Source: Streptomyces sp. NBC_00457 | Lineage (GTDB): Bacteria > Actinomycetota > Actinomycetes > Streptomycetales > Streptomycetaceae | Direction: 5' to 3' | Assembly: GCF_036014015.1 (NCBI RefSeq) | Contig: NZ_CP107905.1 | Location: 620,001-684,000 of the forward strand | Length of the DNA stretch: 64,000 bases | Shown here: piece by piece, positions 16,617 through 23,762 of the stretch | Layout: each line of letters starts with the position of its first letter | Numbering within the stretch: the first letter of the stretch is position 1 | The notes under the pieces: generated by a model | Database searches by the model: none | Seen by the model: the letters and a program-made list of their open reading frames with translations, nothing else | What the model was told of the DNA's origin: nothing | Program-made: the position numbers and the translations under genes

Positions 16617-17449
16617 CCGGCCTTCTCCGGTATCCGGGCGACGTCGGGCACGGGCAGCACGGGGTGTTCGGTGACGGTCAGCGTGCGCAGGTCGACGCGC
16701 CGGAGCCGGCGCCGGGCGGGCAGGTCGCCGGTGTCGGGTGCGCCGGTGGCCCACCGGCTCAGGTCGTCGGCGAGCAGGGCGGCCAGCAGCCCCGCGGCGG
16801 GGGCGGTGAGGTGAACGGGGGCGCCGGAGGTGCGGGGCCCGCTCCAGTAGGCGGCCAGCTCGCGGTGCGCGGGGGTGGCGGCGAGCCGGCGGGCGCGGAC
16901 GTGTGCCGAGGTGACATCGCCGGGAGCGGCGGCGAGGGGCTCGACGTACGCCTGCCAGCCCTCGCGGTGGCAGCGCAGCCAGGCGATGCCGCGCTCGGGC
17001 AGCCGGTCGGCGGCGTCCCACAGCTCGTCGGGCACGGGCCCGTCGAGGCACCACACGACGGCGGCGGGTTCGTCGGCGGGCAGATCGTCAGCCGTGCCGT
17101 CGGGGGCTGGGCGCGTCGGCTCGGCGCCCAGTGCGCGCAGGAGTGCGGCCAGTGGCTCGGTCAGTACCGGGTCTCCCAGCAGGCGGATGTCCCGGCGATC
17201 GGCGGGCCATCGCGGGCTGCGCGGTCCGTCCGCCAGGTACCCGGCGCCCTCGAAGGCCCGGACGATGCGGTCGAGTTCGTTGTCCGGCTCGCCCGCGGTC
17301 GTCGTACCGGAGAGGCGGGAGAGCAGGGCGTCCTCGTCCTCGTCGCTCGTCCTGACGCTGAGGAACTCCCCCTCGGCCGTACGGACGGCGAGACCCCGCC
17401 CGGGTACGGCGACGACCTCGACACCGGGGGCGAGCTGGCTGCGGGACAC
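16613..17449 (-). CDS. RiPP recognition element / E1-like cyclodehydratase partner
   Basis: A 278-residue protein. Residues 1-75 look like a PqqD-type RiPP recognition element: APGVEVVAVPGRGLAVRT, then EFLSVRTSDEDEDALLSRLSG and IVRAFEGAGYLAD. The rest resembles the degenerate ThiF/E1-like part of azole cyclodehydratase C-proteins (LLGDPVLTEPLAALLRALG, AAVVWCLDGPVPDELWDAAD, WLRCHREGWQAYVEPL). No CxxC zinc pairs are visible. It should bind the precursor leader and present it to YcaO. The start is the GTG at 17449 after AGGAGGATCGAC. It lies 90 bp after the precursor, separated by a strong hairpin. Confidence 0.8.
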   Translation of the reverse strand: MSRSQLAPGVEVVAVPGRGLAVRTAEGEFLSVRTSDEDEDALLSRLSGTTTAGEPDNELDRIVRAFEGAGYLADGPRSPRWPADRRDIRLLGDPVLTEPLAALLRALGAEPTRPAPDGTADDLPADEPAAVVWCLDGPVPDELWDAADRLPERGIAWLRCHREGWQAYVEPLAAAPGDVTSAHVRARRLAATPAHRELAAYWSGPRTSGAPVHLTAPAAGLLAALLADDLSRWATGAPDTGDLPARRRLRRVDLRTLTVTEHPVLPVPDVARIPEKAG

Positions 17450-17482
17450 GTCGATCCTCCTGTGGGAAGGGCTTGGAACGGC

Positions 17483-17516
17483 GTGGGCCCGCCCGCACAG
17501 TGACGGGCGGGCCCAC
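17483..17516 (-). terminator. Hairpin between precursor and modification genes (attenuator)
   Basis: A perfect 13-bp stem (GTGGGCCCGCCCG at 17483-17495 pairing with 17504-17516) with an 8-nt loop. It has no T-run. Its place right after the precursor gene suggests a partial terminator or mRNA stabiliser that raises precursor over enzyme levels, as in many RiPP operons. Confidence 0.75.
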
Positions 17517-17539
17517 GGTCGAGGGAGCTGGACCCTCGC

Positions 17540-17653
17540 TTACTCCTCGGTGTCCTCGAAGGGGTTCTCGACGAGCGCGTTGGAGTGGGAGGCCGAGGCG
17601 TGGGCCAGCTGACCCTGGTCGGCGATCGGGGTGAAGATCTGCTCGTTGTCCAT
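17540..17653 (-). CDS. Candidate RiPP precursor peptide, 37 aa
   Basis: Minus-strand ATG at 17653, three bases after AAGGAGAG, runs 37 codons to TAA at 17540. The peptide starts MDNEQIFTPIADQGQ, continues LAHASASHSNALV and ends ENPFEDTEE. It is acidic, has no Cys, and carries three Ser and two His in HASASHSN, a plausible azole-forming, metal-binding core. Its position at the head of the E1-like/hydrolase/YcaO/SagB/exporter operon, with a Zur-like operator about 60 bp upstream and a hairpin behind, is what marks it as the substrate. Leader and core borders are not certain; the conserved-looking acidic tail could be a follower sequence. Confidence 0.85.
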   Translation of the reverse strand: MDNEQIFTPIADQGQLAHASASHSNALVENPFEDTEE

Positions 17654-17710
17654 GAACTCTCCTTGTTCGTCAGGGGAGATACGGCGTTCGGGTGAGCGCC
17701 GTCGCCGACT

Positions 17711-18532
17711 CTAATGAATATGATTTTCATATTCTAGTGCTGGGAGAGGGTGATCTGGGTAACACACGGGCCAGCCCCCTTCGGGGTCCCGGCCGACCCG
17801 GCCGGCCACCCGGAGAACGTCCGCAAGCAGCCCTGGCGTGACCACCTCCTTGGGCGTCCCGTCGGCCACCACGCGGCCGTCGCGCAGCGCGACGATCCGC
17901 TCGGCGAACCGGGCGGCGTGGGCCAGGTCGTGCAGCACCATCACGACGGTGAGACCCCGTTCCTCGCGCAGACGGACCACCGTCTGCAACACGTCGAGCT
18001 GGTGGTGCAGGTCCAGATAGGTGGTCGGCTCGTCCAGCAGCAGGACGCGGGTGTCCTGGGCGAGCGCCATCGCGAGCCGGACCCGCTGCCGCTCTCCCCC
18101 GGACAGGGCATCGACGTCCCGCTCGGCCCACTGCTCCACGCCGACGTCGCGCAGTGCACGGCGTACGACGGCGTCGTCGCCCTCGCGCAGCATGCCGAGC
18201 GGGCCGCGCGCCGCGTATCTCCCCTGCCGCACGAGGTGACGCACTGTCATACCGGGCACGGCCGGGGCCGACTGGTGCAGCAGCGCGACCCGTCGGGCGG
18301 TGGCGCGCCGGGACAGCCGGGCGAGGTCGTCCCCGCCGAGCAGCACGCGCCCCTGGTCCGGCCGCAGCAGCCCGGCGGCCAGCCGCAACAGGGTCGACTT
18401 GCCGCAGCCGTTGAGGCCGATGAGAGCGGTCAGCTCACCCGGCTCGACGGTCATGTCGACGCCCCGCAACACGGGTTGTCCGGGGTAGCCGAAGTGGACC
18501 CCCTCGACGCGGATCCCCACGGACTCGGTCAT
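17711..18532 (-). CDS. Siderophore-type ABC importer ATPase (FecE/FepC-like)
   Basis: A 273-residue ATPase for a BtuCD/FecCD-type importer: Walker A GLNGCGKST (about 38), signature LSGGERQRVRLA (about 142), Walker B VLLLDEPT, H-loop VLHDLAHAARF. It ends EYENHIH, codons that double as a palindromic operator for the next gene. It follows the two permease genes (20 bp gap) and completes a lipoprotein-permease-permease-ATPase importer. Its natural cargo is taken to be a metal-chelate complex; with RiPP genes immediately downstream, recapture of the loaded RiPP product is the simplest reading. Confidence 0.92.
   Translation of the reverse strand: MTESVGIRVEGVHFGYPGQPVLRGVDMTVEPGELTALIGLNGCGKSTLLRLAAGLLRPDQGRVLLGGDDLARLSRRATARRVALLHQSAPAVPGMTVRHLVRQGRYAARGPLGMLREGDDAVVRRALRDVGVEQWAERDVDALSGGERQRVRLAMALAQDTRVLLLDEPTTYLDLHHQLDVLQTVVRLREERGLTVVMVLHDLAHAARFAERIVALRDGRVVADGTPKEVVTPGLLADVLRVAGRVGRDPEGGWPVCYPDHPLPALEYENHIH
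17716..17734. promoter_or_regulatory. Zur-like operator ahead of the RiPP precursor, inside the importer ATPase 3' end
   Basis: A perfect 19-bp palindrome, GAATATGAAAATCATATTC on the minus strand (8-bp arms, AAA centre). The 15-mer TGAAAATCATATTCA within and next to it matches the Zur consensus at 14 of 15 positions. It is formed by the last codons (EYENHIH) of the importer ATPase gene and ends 62 bp before the precursor ATG. It has no resemblance to the iron box of DmdR1. Confidence 0.75.
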
Positions 18533-18552
18533 GGTCTGTCCTTAAGTCGACA

Positions 18553-19560
18553 TCAGAACGTACGGCTCGGCGCGCGGCGTACGACGACCAGCAGCAGCGC
18601 GGCCCCGAGGCAGGCGGTGAGGGCCCCGACCGGCAGCGTGAGCCGACCGGAGTCCAGAGCGGCCGCCAGCAGCCGCGAGGACAGCTGTGCCAGCGCGTCC
18701 GCCCCGCACACCACCACCGCGCCTACCAGGGCGGCGCCGGGCAGCGTCACCCGCAGGTCGGCCCCGAAGACGGCCACGGCGAGGTGCGGTACGAGCAGCC
18801 CGACGAACCCCAGCGCCCCTACGGCGGCCACCGCACCCGCCGTCAGCGCCACCGCGCACAGCAGGGCGAGGGTCCGGGCCCGCCGCACGGAGAGCCCTGC
18901 GGCGAGGGCGAGTTCGTCCCCGCAGCGCAGCAGGGTCAGCGGCCCGGTCAGCAGCCACGCCGCCACGCCCCAGGCCAGCGCCCACGGCCACAGCAGATGC
19001 CAGTTCTGCCACACCCGGCCCTCCGTCGTGCCGACGAGCCACTGCACGACGCTGCCGAGCTCGCCCGGATCGACGAGCAGCACCATGGCCGTGAGCCCGC
19101 CGAGCACCGCCGACACCAGCACCCCGTGCACGGCGGTCTGCGCGGGATCGCTGCGGCCGCGCCCGGCGAGCAGCCACAGCAGCGCCGCACCGGCGCAGCC
19201 GCCCACACACGCGGCGACGACCACCGCGAGAGGCGATTCCCACCCCGCGAGTCCCAGGCTGGTCGCGGTGACGGCCCCGAGCACCGCACCCGGAGTCACA
19301 CCCGTCACCTCGGGCCCGGCCAGCGGGTTGCGCAGCGCCGACTGCAGGACCAGACCCGCCACGCCGAGGCACGCCCCCGCACCGAGGGCCACCAGGAGAC
19401 GGGGCAGCCGGAGTTGGAGCAGGATGTGCCGTTCCGTCCTGTCGCCGCCCCCGCCCAGGACGTCCCAGACCACGGACGGGGACATGCCCCGCCCGGCCAC
19501 CAGCTCCACGCAGGCGCATACGACGACGAGTGCGGCGAGCACCGCGAAGCGCCGGCTCAC
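18553..19560 (-). CDS. FecCD-family importer permease 2
   Basis: A 335-residue membrane protein with the FecCD pattern: LRLPRLLVALGAGACLGVAG (residues about 50-70), QSALRNPLAGPEVTGVTPGA, a coupling-helix region GLSVRRAR, and FVGLLVPHLAVAVFG. About ten helices are expected. The GTG start at 19560 overlaps the stop of permease 1 by 4 bp. It forms the membrane channel together with permease 1; family members carry siderophores, haem or cobalamin. Confidence 0.92.
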   Translation of the reverse strand: MSRRFAVLAALVVVCACVELVAGRGMSPSVVWDVLGGGGDRTERHILLQLRLPRLLVALGAGACLGVAGLVLQSALRNPLAGPEVTGVTPGAVLGAVTATSLGLAGWESPLAVVVAACVGGCAGAALLWLLAGRGRSDPAQTAVHGVLVSAVLGGLTAMVLLVDPGELGSVVQWLVGTTEGRVWQNWHLLWPWALAWGVAAWLLTGPLTLLRCGDELALAAGLSVRRARTLALLCAVALTAGAVAAVGALGFVGLLVPHLAVAVFGADLRVTLPGAALVGAVVVCGADALAQLSSRLLAAALDSGRLTLPVGALTACLGAALLLVVVRRAPSRTF

Positions 19561-20726
19561 CGGGTCTCCTTCTCATGGTGGTCGGCGGAAACTCCGGAAG
19601 GGCCTGAGGGCACCGCTTCGGCACCCTGCGGCGCCGAGCCCACAACAGCCGCGCCCGCCACCCCGCGCCGGGCCGCCGGCCTGTGGTCGGCCGACCGGAG
19701 CAGGGCGACCCCGGCGGGCACGCCGAGCAGAGCCGTCCAGGCACCGACCGGTGTCTCCACGGGCGCCAGCGCCAGCCGGGCCGGTACGTCGGCGACGGCT
19801 ACGACGACAGCGCCCCACGCGGCAGACCAAGGCAGCCAACGCACGGCACCGGCTGCGGGGTTGAACCACCGCGCCAGATGCGGAGCGAGGAACCCGACCC
19901 AGGCCACCGGCCCGCACACGGCCGTCACGGGCGCGATCAGGACGACGGCGATGGCCAGCGCGGCCAGCCGTGCCCGCTGGGCGCGCACCCCCAGCGCCTC
20001 GGCGTCCTCGTCCCCCAGTCGCAACACGGACAGCACCGGCGCGCACAGTACGAGCGCGGGCACCGCGACGAGCAGCCACGGCCACAGCCCGGTGACGTCG
20101 TCCCAGGTACGGGCGGAGAGCGAACCGAGCAGATAGCGGTAGATCAGCTGGAGGTCGAGCTGGTCGGCCATCACCATCAGCACGAGCAGCGCGGCCTGCA
20201 ACGCGGCGGCGACCGCGGCGCCGGTCAGCAGTACGGCGGACGGACTGCGCCCCAACCCGGCGGCCAGCAGCGTGAGTCCGCCGCCGAGCCCGGCCCCGCC
20301 GATGGCGAGCAGGGGCTGGACGGCGGCGGGGAGGGACACGGCCAGCACCAGCGGCGCGGCCACCCCGAGCGCGGCCCCGGACGACACACCCAGCATCTCG
20401 GGGACCGCCAGAGGGTTGCGCAGCGCCTCCTGGAGCACGAGCCCCGCCGCACCCAGACAGGCACCGGCGACGAGCGCCAGCACCAGCCGGGGCACCCGGA
20501 GTTCGGTGACGACGATCCCGGCGAGCGTGCTGTCCGCGTCCAGCACCGCAGCGGGCAGCCGGTGCAGCGGGACGTAGGGCGTGCCCAGGGTCAGCGCACA
20601 GGCCGACGCGGCGACCAACAGGACGACCACGACGGGCAGTTGCCACACTGCCGTGGAGCGCACGGACCGCCGTGCGCCCGACGCCGGGTCACCTGCCGTG
20701 ATGTGCGTCGTGGTGGGCGCGCTCAC
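19557..20726 (-). CDS. FecCD-family importer permease 1
   Basis: A 389-residue permease. It has LRVPRLVLALVAGACLGAAG, QEALRNPLAVPEMLGVSSGAALG, GVRAQRAR (coupling helix) and WVGFLAPHLARWF, all diagnostic for FecCD. An extra cytoplasmic tail of about 45 residues after the last helix (HRPAARRG to HHEKETR) is longer than usual. The GTG start overlaps the lipoprotein stop by 4 bp, so the whole importer is translationally coupled. Confidence 0.92.
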   Translation of the reverse strand: MSAPTTTHITAGDPASGARRSVRSTAVWQLPVVVVLLVAASACALTLGTPYVPLHRLPAAVLDADSTLAGIVVTELRVPRLVLALVAGACLGAAGLVLQEALRNPLAVPEMLGVSSGAALGVAAPLVLAVSLPAAVQPLLAIGGAGLGGGLTLLAAGLGRSPSAVLLTGAAVAAALQAALLVLMVMADQLDLQLIYRYLLGSLSARTWDDVTGLWPWLLVAVPALVLCAPVLSVLRLGDEDAEALGVRAQRARLAALAIAVVLIAPVTAVCGPVAWVGFLAPHLARWFNPAAGAVRWLPWSAAWGAVVVAVADVPARLALAPVETPVGAWTALLGVPAGVALLRSADHRPAARRGVAGAAVVGSAPQGAEAVPSGPSGVSADHHEKETR

Positions 20727-21700
20727 CGCAGCGCGGCCGTGGCCTCATCGAGGATGATGCCCAGCGATCGGGTACCGCGTCCCTTGGCCCAAACCTCGGA
20801 GTTCACCTCGTGGACGTCCCCGTTCCTGACAGCCGGGATCTTGCTCCACAGAGGGTTCTTCGCCAGCTTCTCCGACAGCTTGCCGTCCGCCTCGCCGAAG
20901 CTCATCGTCTCGACGAACAGCACGTCCACGTCCGCCGCGAGGATCTCCTCGAGGCTGTAACTCCCCTCCACGCCGCGGGACTTCCAGGGATAGTCGGCCA
21001 GCTTCGGGAACAGGCTGGCGCCCACGTCCGTCTCGGGGGTGGCGACGCCGAAGTTCTCGTCGCTGCCGTAGATGATGAGCGCGGTCTTGTCGCTCCTGGT
21101 CTTCTCGGCCTCGGCGAGCTTGGTGCGGAAGGTCTTCTCGGCCTTCTCGCCCTCGGCGGTGCGGCCGGTGAGCGCGGCGACATCACGCAGGTAGCCCACG
21201 CTGTCCTCCCACGTCTCGGGCTGCATGGGCCAGAAGGTGGTGGCGCCCTTCAGGGCCGGGGCCAGCTTGCCGTGGGTGTCCTCGAGGCCGATCACGAGAT
21301 CGGGCTTGTGGGAGAGGATCGCCTCCACCTCGGGCGCGATGAAGCCGCCGGGGATGACGTCGGCCTCCTTCGCCTTCTCCTCCCCCAGGAAGCCGGGTTG
21401 GGCAAGGAGCACGCTGTTCGTGGCTGTGGGGACGATACCCAACTCGGTCAGGATGTCGTCGCAGAGCGCGAACAGGCAGACGATGCTCTTGGGCTCCTCC
21501 TTGAGGGAGAGCTTCACACCGCCCGTGTCGGTCAACTCCCGCGTCGCCTTGATGGGTTCGACGGTGACATCGGTCTTCGGGCCGGCCGCGGCGGCCTTCT
21601 CGCTCGCCGGTTCGGTGGACGAGCCGCACCCGGCCAGCACCGAACCCACCAGGGCTGCGGTGATCCAGCTTCGGACGAATCGTGACGGTGAGCGCAGCAT
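20723..21700 (-). CDS. Siderophore-type ABC importer substrate-binding lipoprotein
   Basis: A 325-residue FepB/FhuD-fold lipoprotein with lipobox SVLAGC and a Ser/Ala-rich linker. The fold is recognisable from SIVCLFALCDDILTELGIVPTA, PEVEAILSHKPDLVIG, the linking helix with TFRTKLAEAEKTR, and a final lobe with VDVLFVETMS and VHEVNSEVWAKGRG. It would capture the metal complex outside the cell. It is the first gene of the importer operon. A Zur-like box lies about 50 bp upstream of the ATG, shared with the divergent gene at 21792. Confidence 0.92.
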   Translation of the reverse strand: MLRSPSRFVRSWITAALVGSVLAGCGSSTEPASEKAAAAGPKTDVTVEPIKATRELTDTGGVKLSLKEEPKSIVCLFALCDDILTELGIVPTATNSVLLAQPGFLGEEKAKEADVIPGGFIAPEVEAILSHKPDLVIGLEDTHGKLAPALKGATTFWPMQPETWEDSVGYLRDVAALTGRTAEGEKAEKTFRTKLAEAEKTRSDKTALIIYGSDENFGVATPETDVGASLFPKLADYPWKSRGVEGSYSLEEILAADVDVLFVETMSFGEADGKLSEKLAKNPLWSKIPAVRNGDVHEVNSEVWAKGRGTRSLGIILDEATAALR

Positions 21701-21748
21701 CGATGCCCTCGCTTCTTCTCAGGGACCCCGGAACGACCCGAAGATACA

Positions 21749-21763
21749 TGATAATCGTTTTCA
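21749..21763. promoter_or_regulatory. Zur-like operator in the divergent importer / beta-propeller promoter
   Basis: TGATAATCGTTTTCA (reverse complement TGAAAACGATTATCA) fits the 7-1-7 Zur-box pattern of Streptomyces. It is 49 bp from the importer lipoprotein start and 29 bp from the divergent ATG at 21792, well placed to block both promoters. The regulator itself is not encoded in this window in intact form. Confidence 0.7.
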
Positions 21764-21791
21764 ACATCACCCTGTTTGCTTGGAGGCATCG

Positions 21792-22991
21792 ATGACCGCC
21801 ACCTCTCCCCTGCTGCTCGTCTCCGACCACGTGGAGGGATCCGTCCACGTACTGACCGTGCCGGACGGCACCGAGACGGGCCGCCTCACCGGCCGTCACC
21901 TCTCCGAGCACGCCGGGTTCTTGGCGCTGCCCGGCGGGCGGGCGGCCTGCGTCGACGACCGCAGGGGCGAGCTCCTGGTGCTCGACCCCTTCGGCGACGA
22001 ACTGGTGGAAACCGCGATCCCGGTCGCCGTGCCGGCCGAGCACCTCGCGTGCGACCCGTCCGGACGGTGGGTCGCCGTCACCACCGGCCTGGGCGAGAAC
22101 GCCGAGCCGTGGTCGGACCTGCTGACGGTCGTCGACCTCACCACGGGCGACGCGACCCGGGTACGCACACGCGTAGGCGAACCGGGCGTGACGGTCCTGG
22201 GCAACGGCGATCCACTGGTCGTCCTGCGCCACCGGGAACCCGGCGCGCTGGCCGCCCACCGGTTCGCCGACCTGCTCGAGGCACCGCCCGGCTGCCCGCC
22301 GGTCACGCCGCACGCACACCTTCCGCTGCCGGACGACGGACACGGGGACGCCCAAGACCCGTGCTCCGGCCACGTCTTCGCGGCCACGAGCGACGGGGTG
22401 CACCGGGCACGCCGCGAGGGCGACGCACTCGTCCGGGAGCACACGATCCCCTGGGACTCGCCCGCCCGGGGCTGGTACCTACGACTCGACCCACGACGAC
22501 GGGCGCTGTGGTCGACGCTGCGGGGCGGCCCGGCAGACGCGCTGCGCTGGCCGGAGTGGACCAACCAGGCATGGCACCACGACCTGGAGACGAACCGCAC
22601 GACTGTGACCGAGCTCGGCCCCGGCCTGGTCTTCCGGCTGGCCCTCGCCCGACACCACACCGCATTCACCCGTATCCACCCGGACGGCGACGAACTGATC
22701 CTCCTGGACGCCGACGACACCGCCCGCCACGTCCCCCTCCCCGCCATGGACGGCGCACCCCGCCGAGGCGGCACCCCCTGGGAAGGCGTCCAACGCCGCG
22801 CGGTGGCCGCCTCACCGGGCGCCGACTGGATAGCCGTCACCCGCGGCGGCCACGGCGAAGTCCACATCGTCGACGCCGGGACAGGCAGCGAAGCAGCCCG
22901 ATTGAAACTGGACACACCCCTGCATCACGGCGGCCACACGATGCTGCGCACGCAGACCGACGGCGCCGAAGGCGATCCTGTGGGCCGGTGA
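21792..22991 (+). CDS. Beta-propeller-like protein divergent from the importer
   Basis: A 399-residue protein without signal peptide or membrane helix. It is made of repeated short beta-strand units (LLLVSDHVEGSVHVLTVPDGTETGRL, ELLVLDPFGDELVE, WIAVTRGG, EVHIVDAGTGSEAARL) that look like a propeller. It is rich in His and acidic residues (LPDDGHGDAQDPC, LHHGGHTM). The ATG at 21792 follows TTGGAGG closely. Its promoter shares the Zur-like box with the importer. Zinc-chaperone propellers (AztD) are a known precedent in zinc importer operons, but those are exported; a cytosolic partner that unloads or senses the metal complex is only a guess. Confidence 0.75.
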   Translation: MTATSPLLLVSDHVEGSVHVLTVPDGTETGRLTGRHLSEHAGFLALPGGRAACVDDRRGELLVLDPFGDELVETAIPVAVPAEHLACDPSGRWVAVTTGLGENAEPWSDLLTVVDLTTGDATRVRTRVGEPGVTVLGNGDPLVVLRHREPGALAAHRFADLLEAPPGCPPVTPHAHLPLPDDGHGDAQDPCSGHVFAATSDGVHRARREGDALVREHTIPWDSPARGWYLRLDPRRRALWSTLRGGPADALRWPEWTNQAWHHDLETNRTTVTELGPGLVFRLALARHHTAFTRIHPDGDELILLDADDTARHVPLPAMDGAPRRGGTPWEGVQRRAVAASPGADWIAVTRGGHGEVHIVDAGTGSEAARLKLDTPLHHGGHTMLRTQTDGAEGDPVGR

Positions 22992-23034
22992 CAATCACCA
23001 GCACGATCTATTCAAGTTTGACTAGAGTGGACCT

Positions 23035-23736
23035 ATGACTGAGAAAACCATTCCGATCCTGCCGTGCCGGACCCTTCAGCCCGTTCTCGACTTCTACACC
23101 GCCCTCGGGTTCGAGGTGACGTTCCAGCAGAAGAGCCCCAACCCGTACGCGGTCGTGGAGCGCGGCGGCATCGAGCTCCAGTTCTTCGGCATGAAGCAGT
23201 ACGAGCCGGCTGAGTCCTTCAGTACGTGCTACGTCCTCACCGATGACGTCGACGGACTGCATGCCGCCTTCCGGACGGGGCTCAAGGCGGCGTACGGGAG
23301 GATCCCCACCCGAGGGCTGCCGCGTATCGGGCCGCTCAAGGACATGTCGTACGGCGTGCGGCAGTTCCTCATGACCGATCCGGGCGGCAACTGCATCCGC
23401 ATCGGGCAGCCGACGAGCGAGGACCAGCACCACCGGCCCGCCCCCGAGGAGACCTTCGCCCGCGCCCTCCACCATGCCTCCCTCTTCGCGCACTCGAAGG
23501 ACGACCTGGCGGGCGCCGCGAAGATCATCGACCGGGTGCTTCACCTGGAGGACGAGCGGCCCACGCCCGTACAACTGCTGCGCCTCCTCGTGCTGCGAGC
23601 GGACGTCGCCAGGCGCCTCGGTGACGAAGAGACCGCGACGACGGCGCTCACCGAGGCCGTCGCGGTCCAACTCACCGCCGAGGAACGGGAGTCGGTTCGC
23701 GACGACCTCGAGCGCCTTGAAGAGCTGCGCGACTGA
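23035..23736 (+). CDS. VOC (glyoxalase/bleomycin-resistance) domain fused to a TPR-like C-terminus
   Basis: A 233-residue protein. Residues 1-125 are a single VOC module (IPILPCRTLQPVLDFYTALGFEVTFQ, GGIELQFFG, FLMTDPGGNCIRIGQP) like that of bleomycin-binding proteins. Residues 140-233 form a helical TPR-like domain (FARALHHASLFAHSKDDLAGAAKIIDRVLHLED, VLRADVARRLGDEETATTAL). The start follows GACTAGAGTGG weakly. It is a monocistronic gene after the zinc-linked cluster. It may bind a glycopeptide-like metal chelate, but nothing ties it firmly to the cluster. Confidence 0.88.
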   Translation: MTEKTIPILPCRTLQPVLDFYTALGFEVTFQQKSPNPYAVVERGGIELQFFGMKQYEPAESFSTCYVLTDDVDGLHAAFRTGLKAAYGRIPTRGLPRIGPLKDMSYGVRQFLMTDPGGNCIRIGQPTSEDQHHRPAPEETFARALHHASLFAHSKDDLAGAAKIIDRVLHLEDERPTPVQLLRLLVLRADVARRLGDEETATTALTEAVAVQLTAEERESVRDDLERLEELRD

Positions 23737-23762
23737 AGGCTGCTGACAGCCACTTGTCGGTC

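Noticed and set aside
17716..17734. Palindrome considered as an iron box (DmdR1/IdeR)
   Set aside because: DmdR1 sites follow TTAGGTTAGGCTAACCTAA; this AT-rich TGAAAATCA-type site fits Zur/Fur-type boxes instead.
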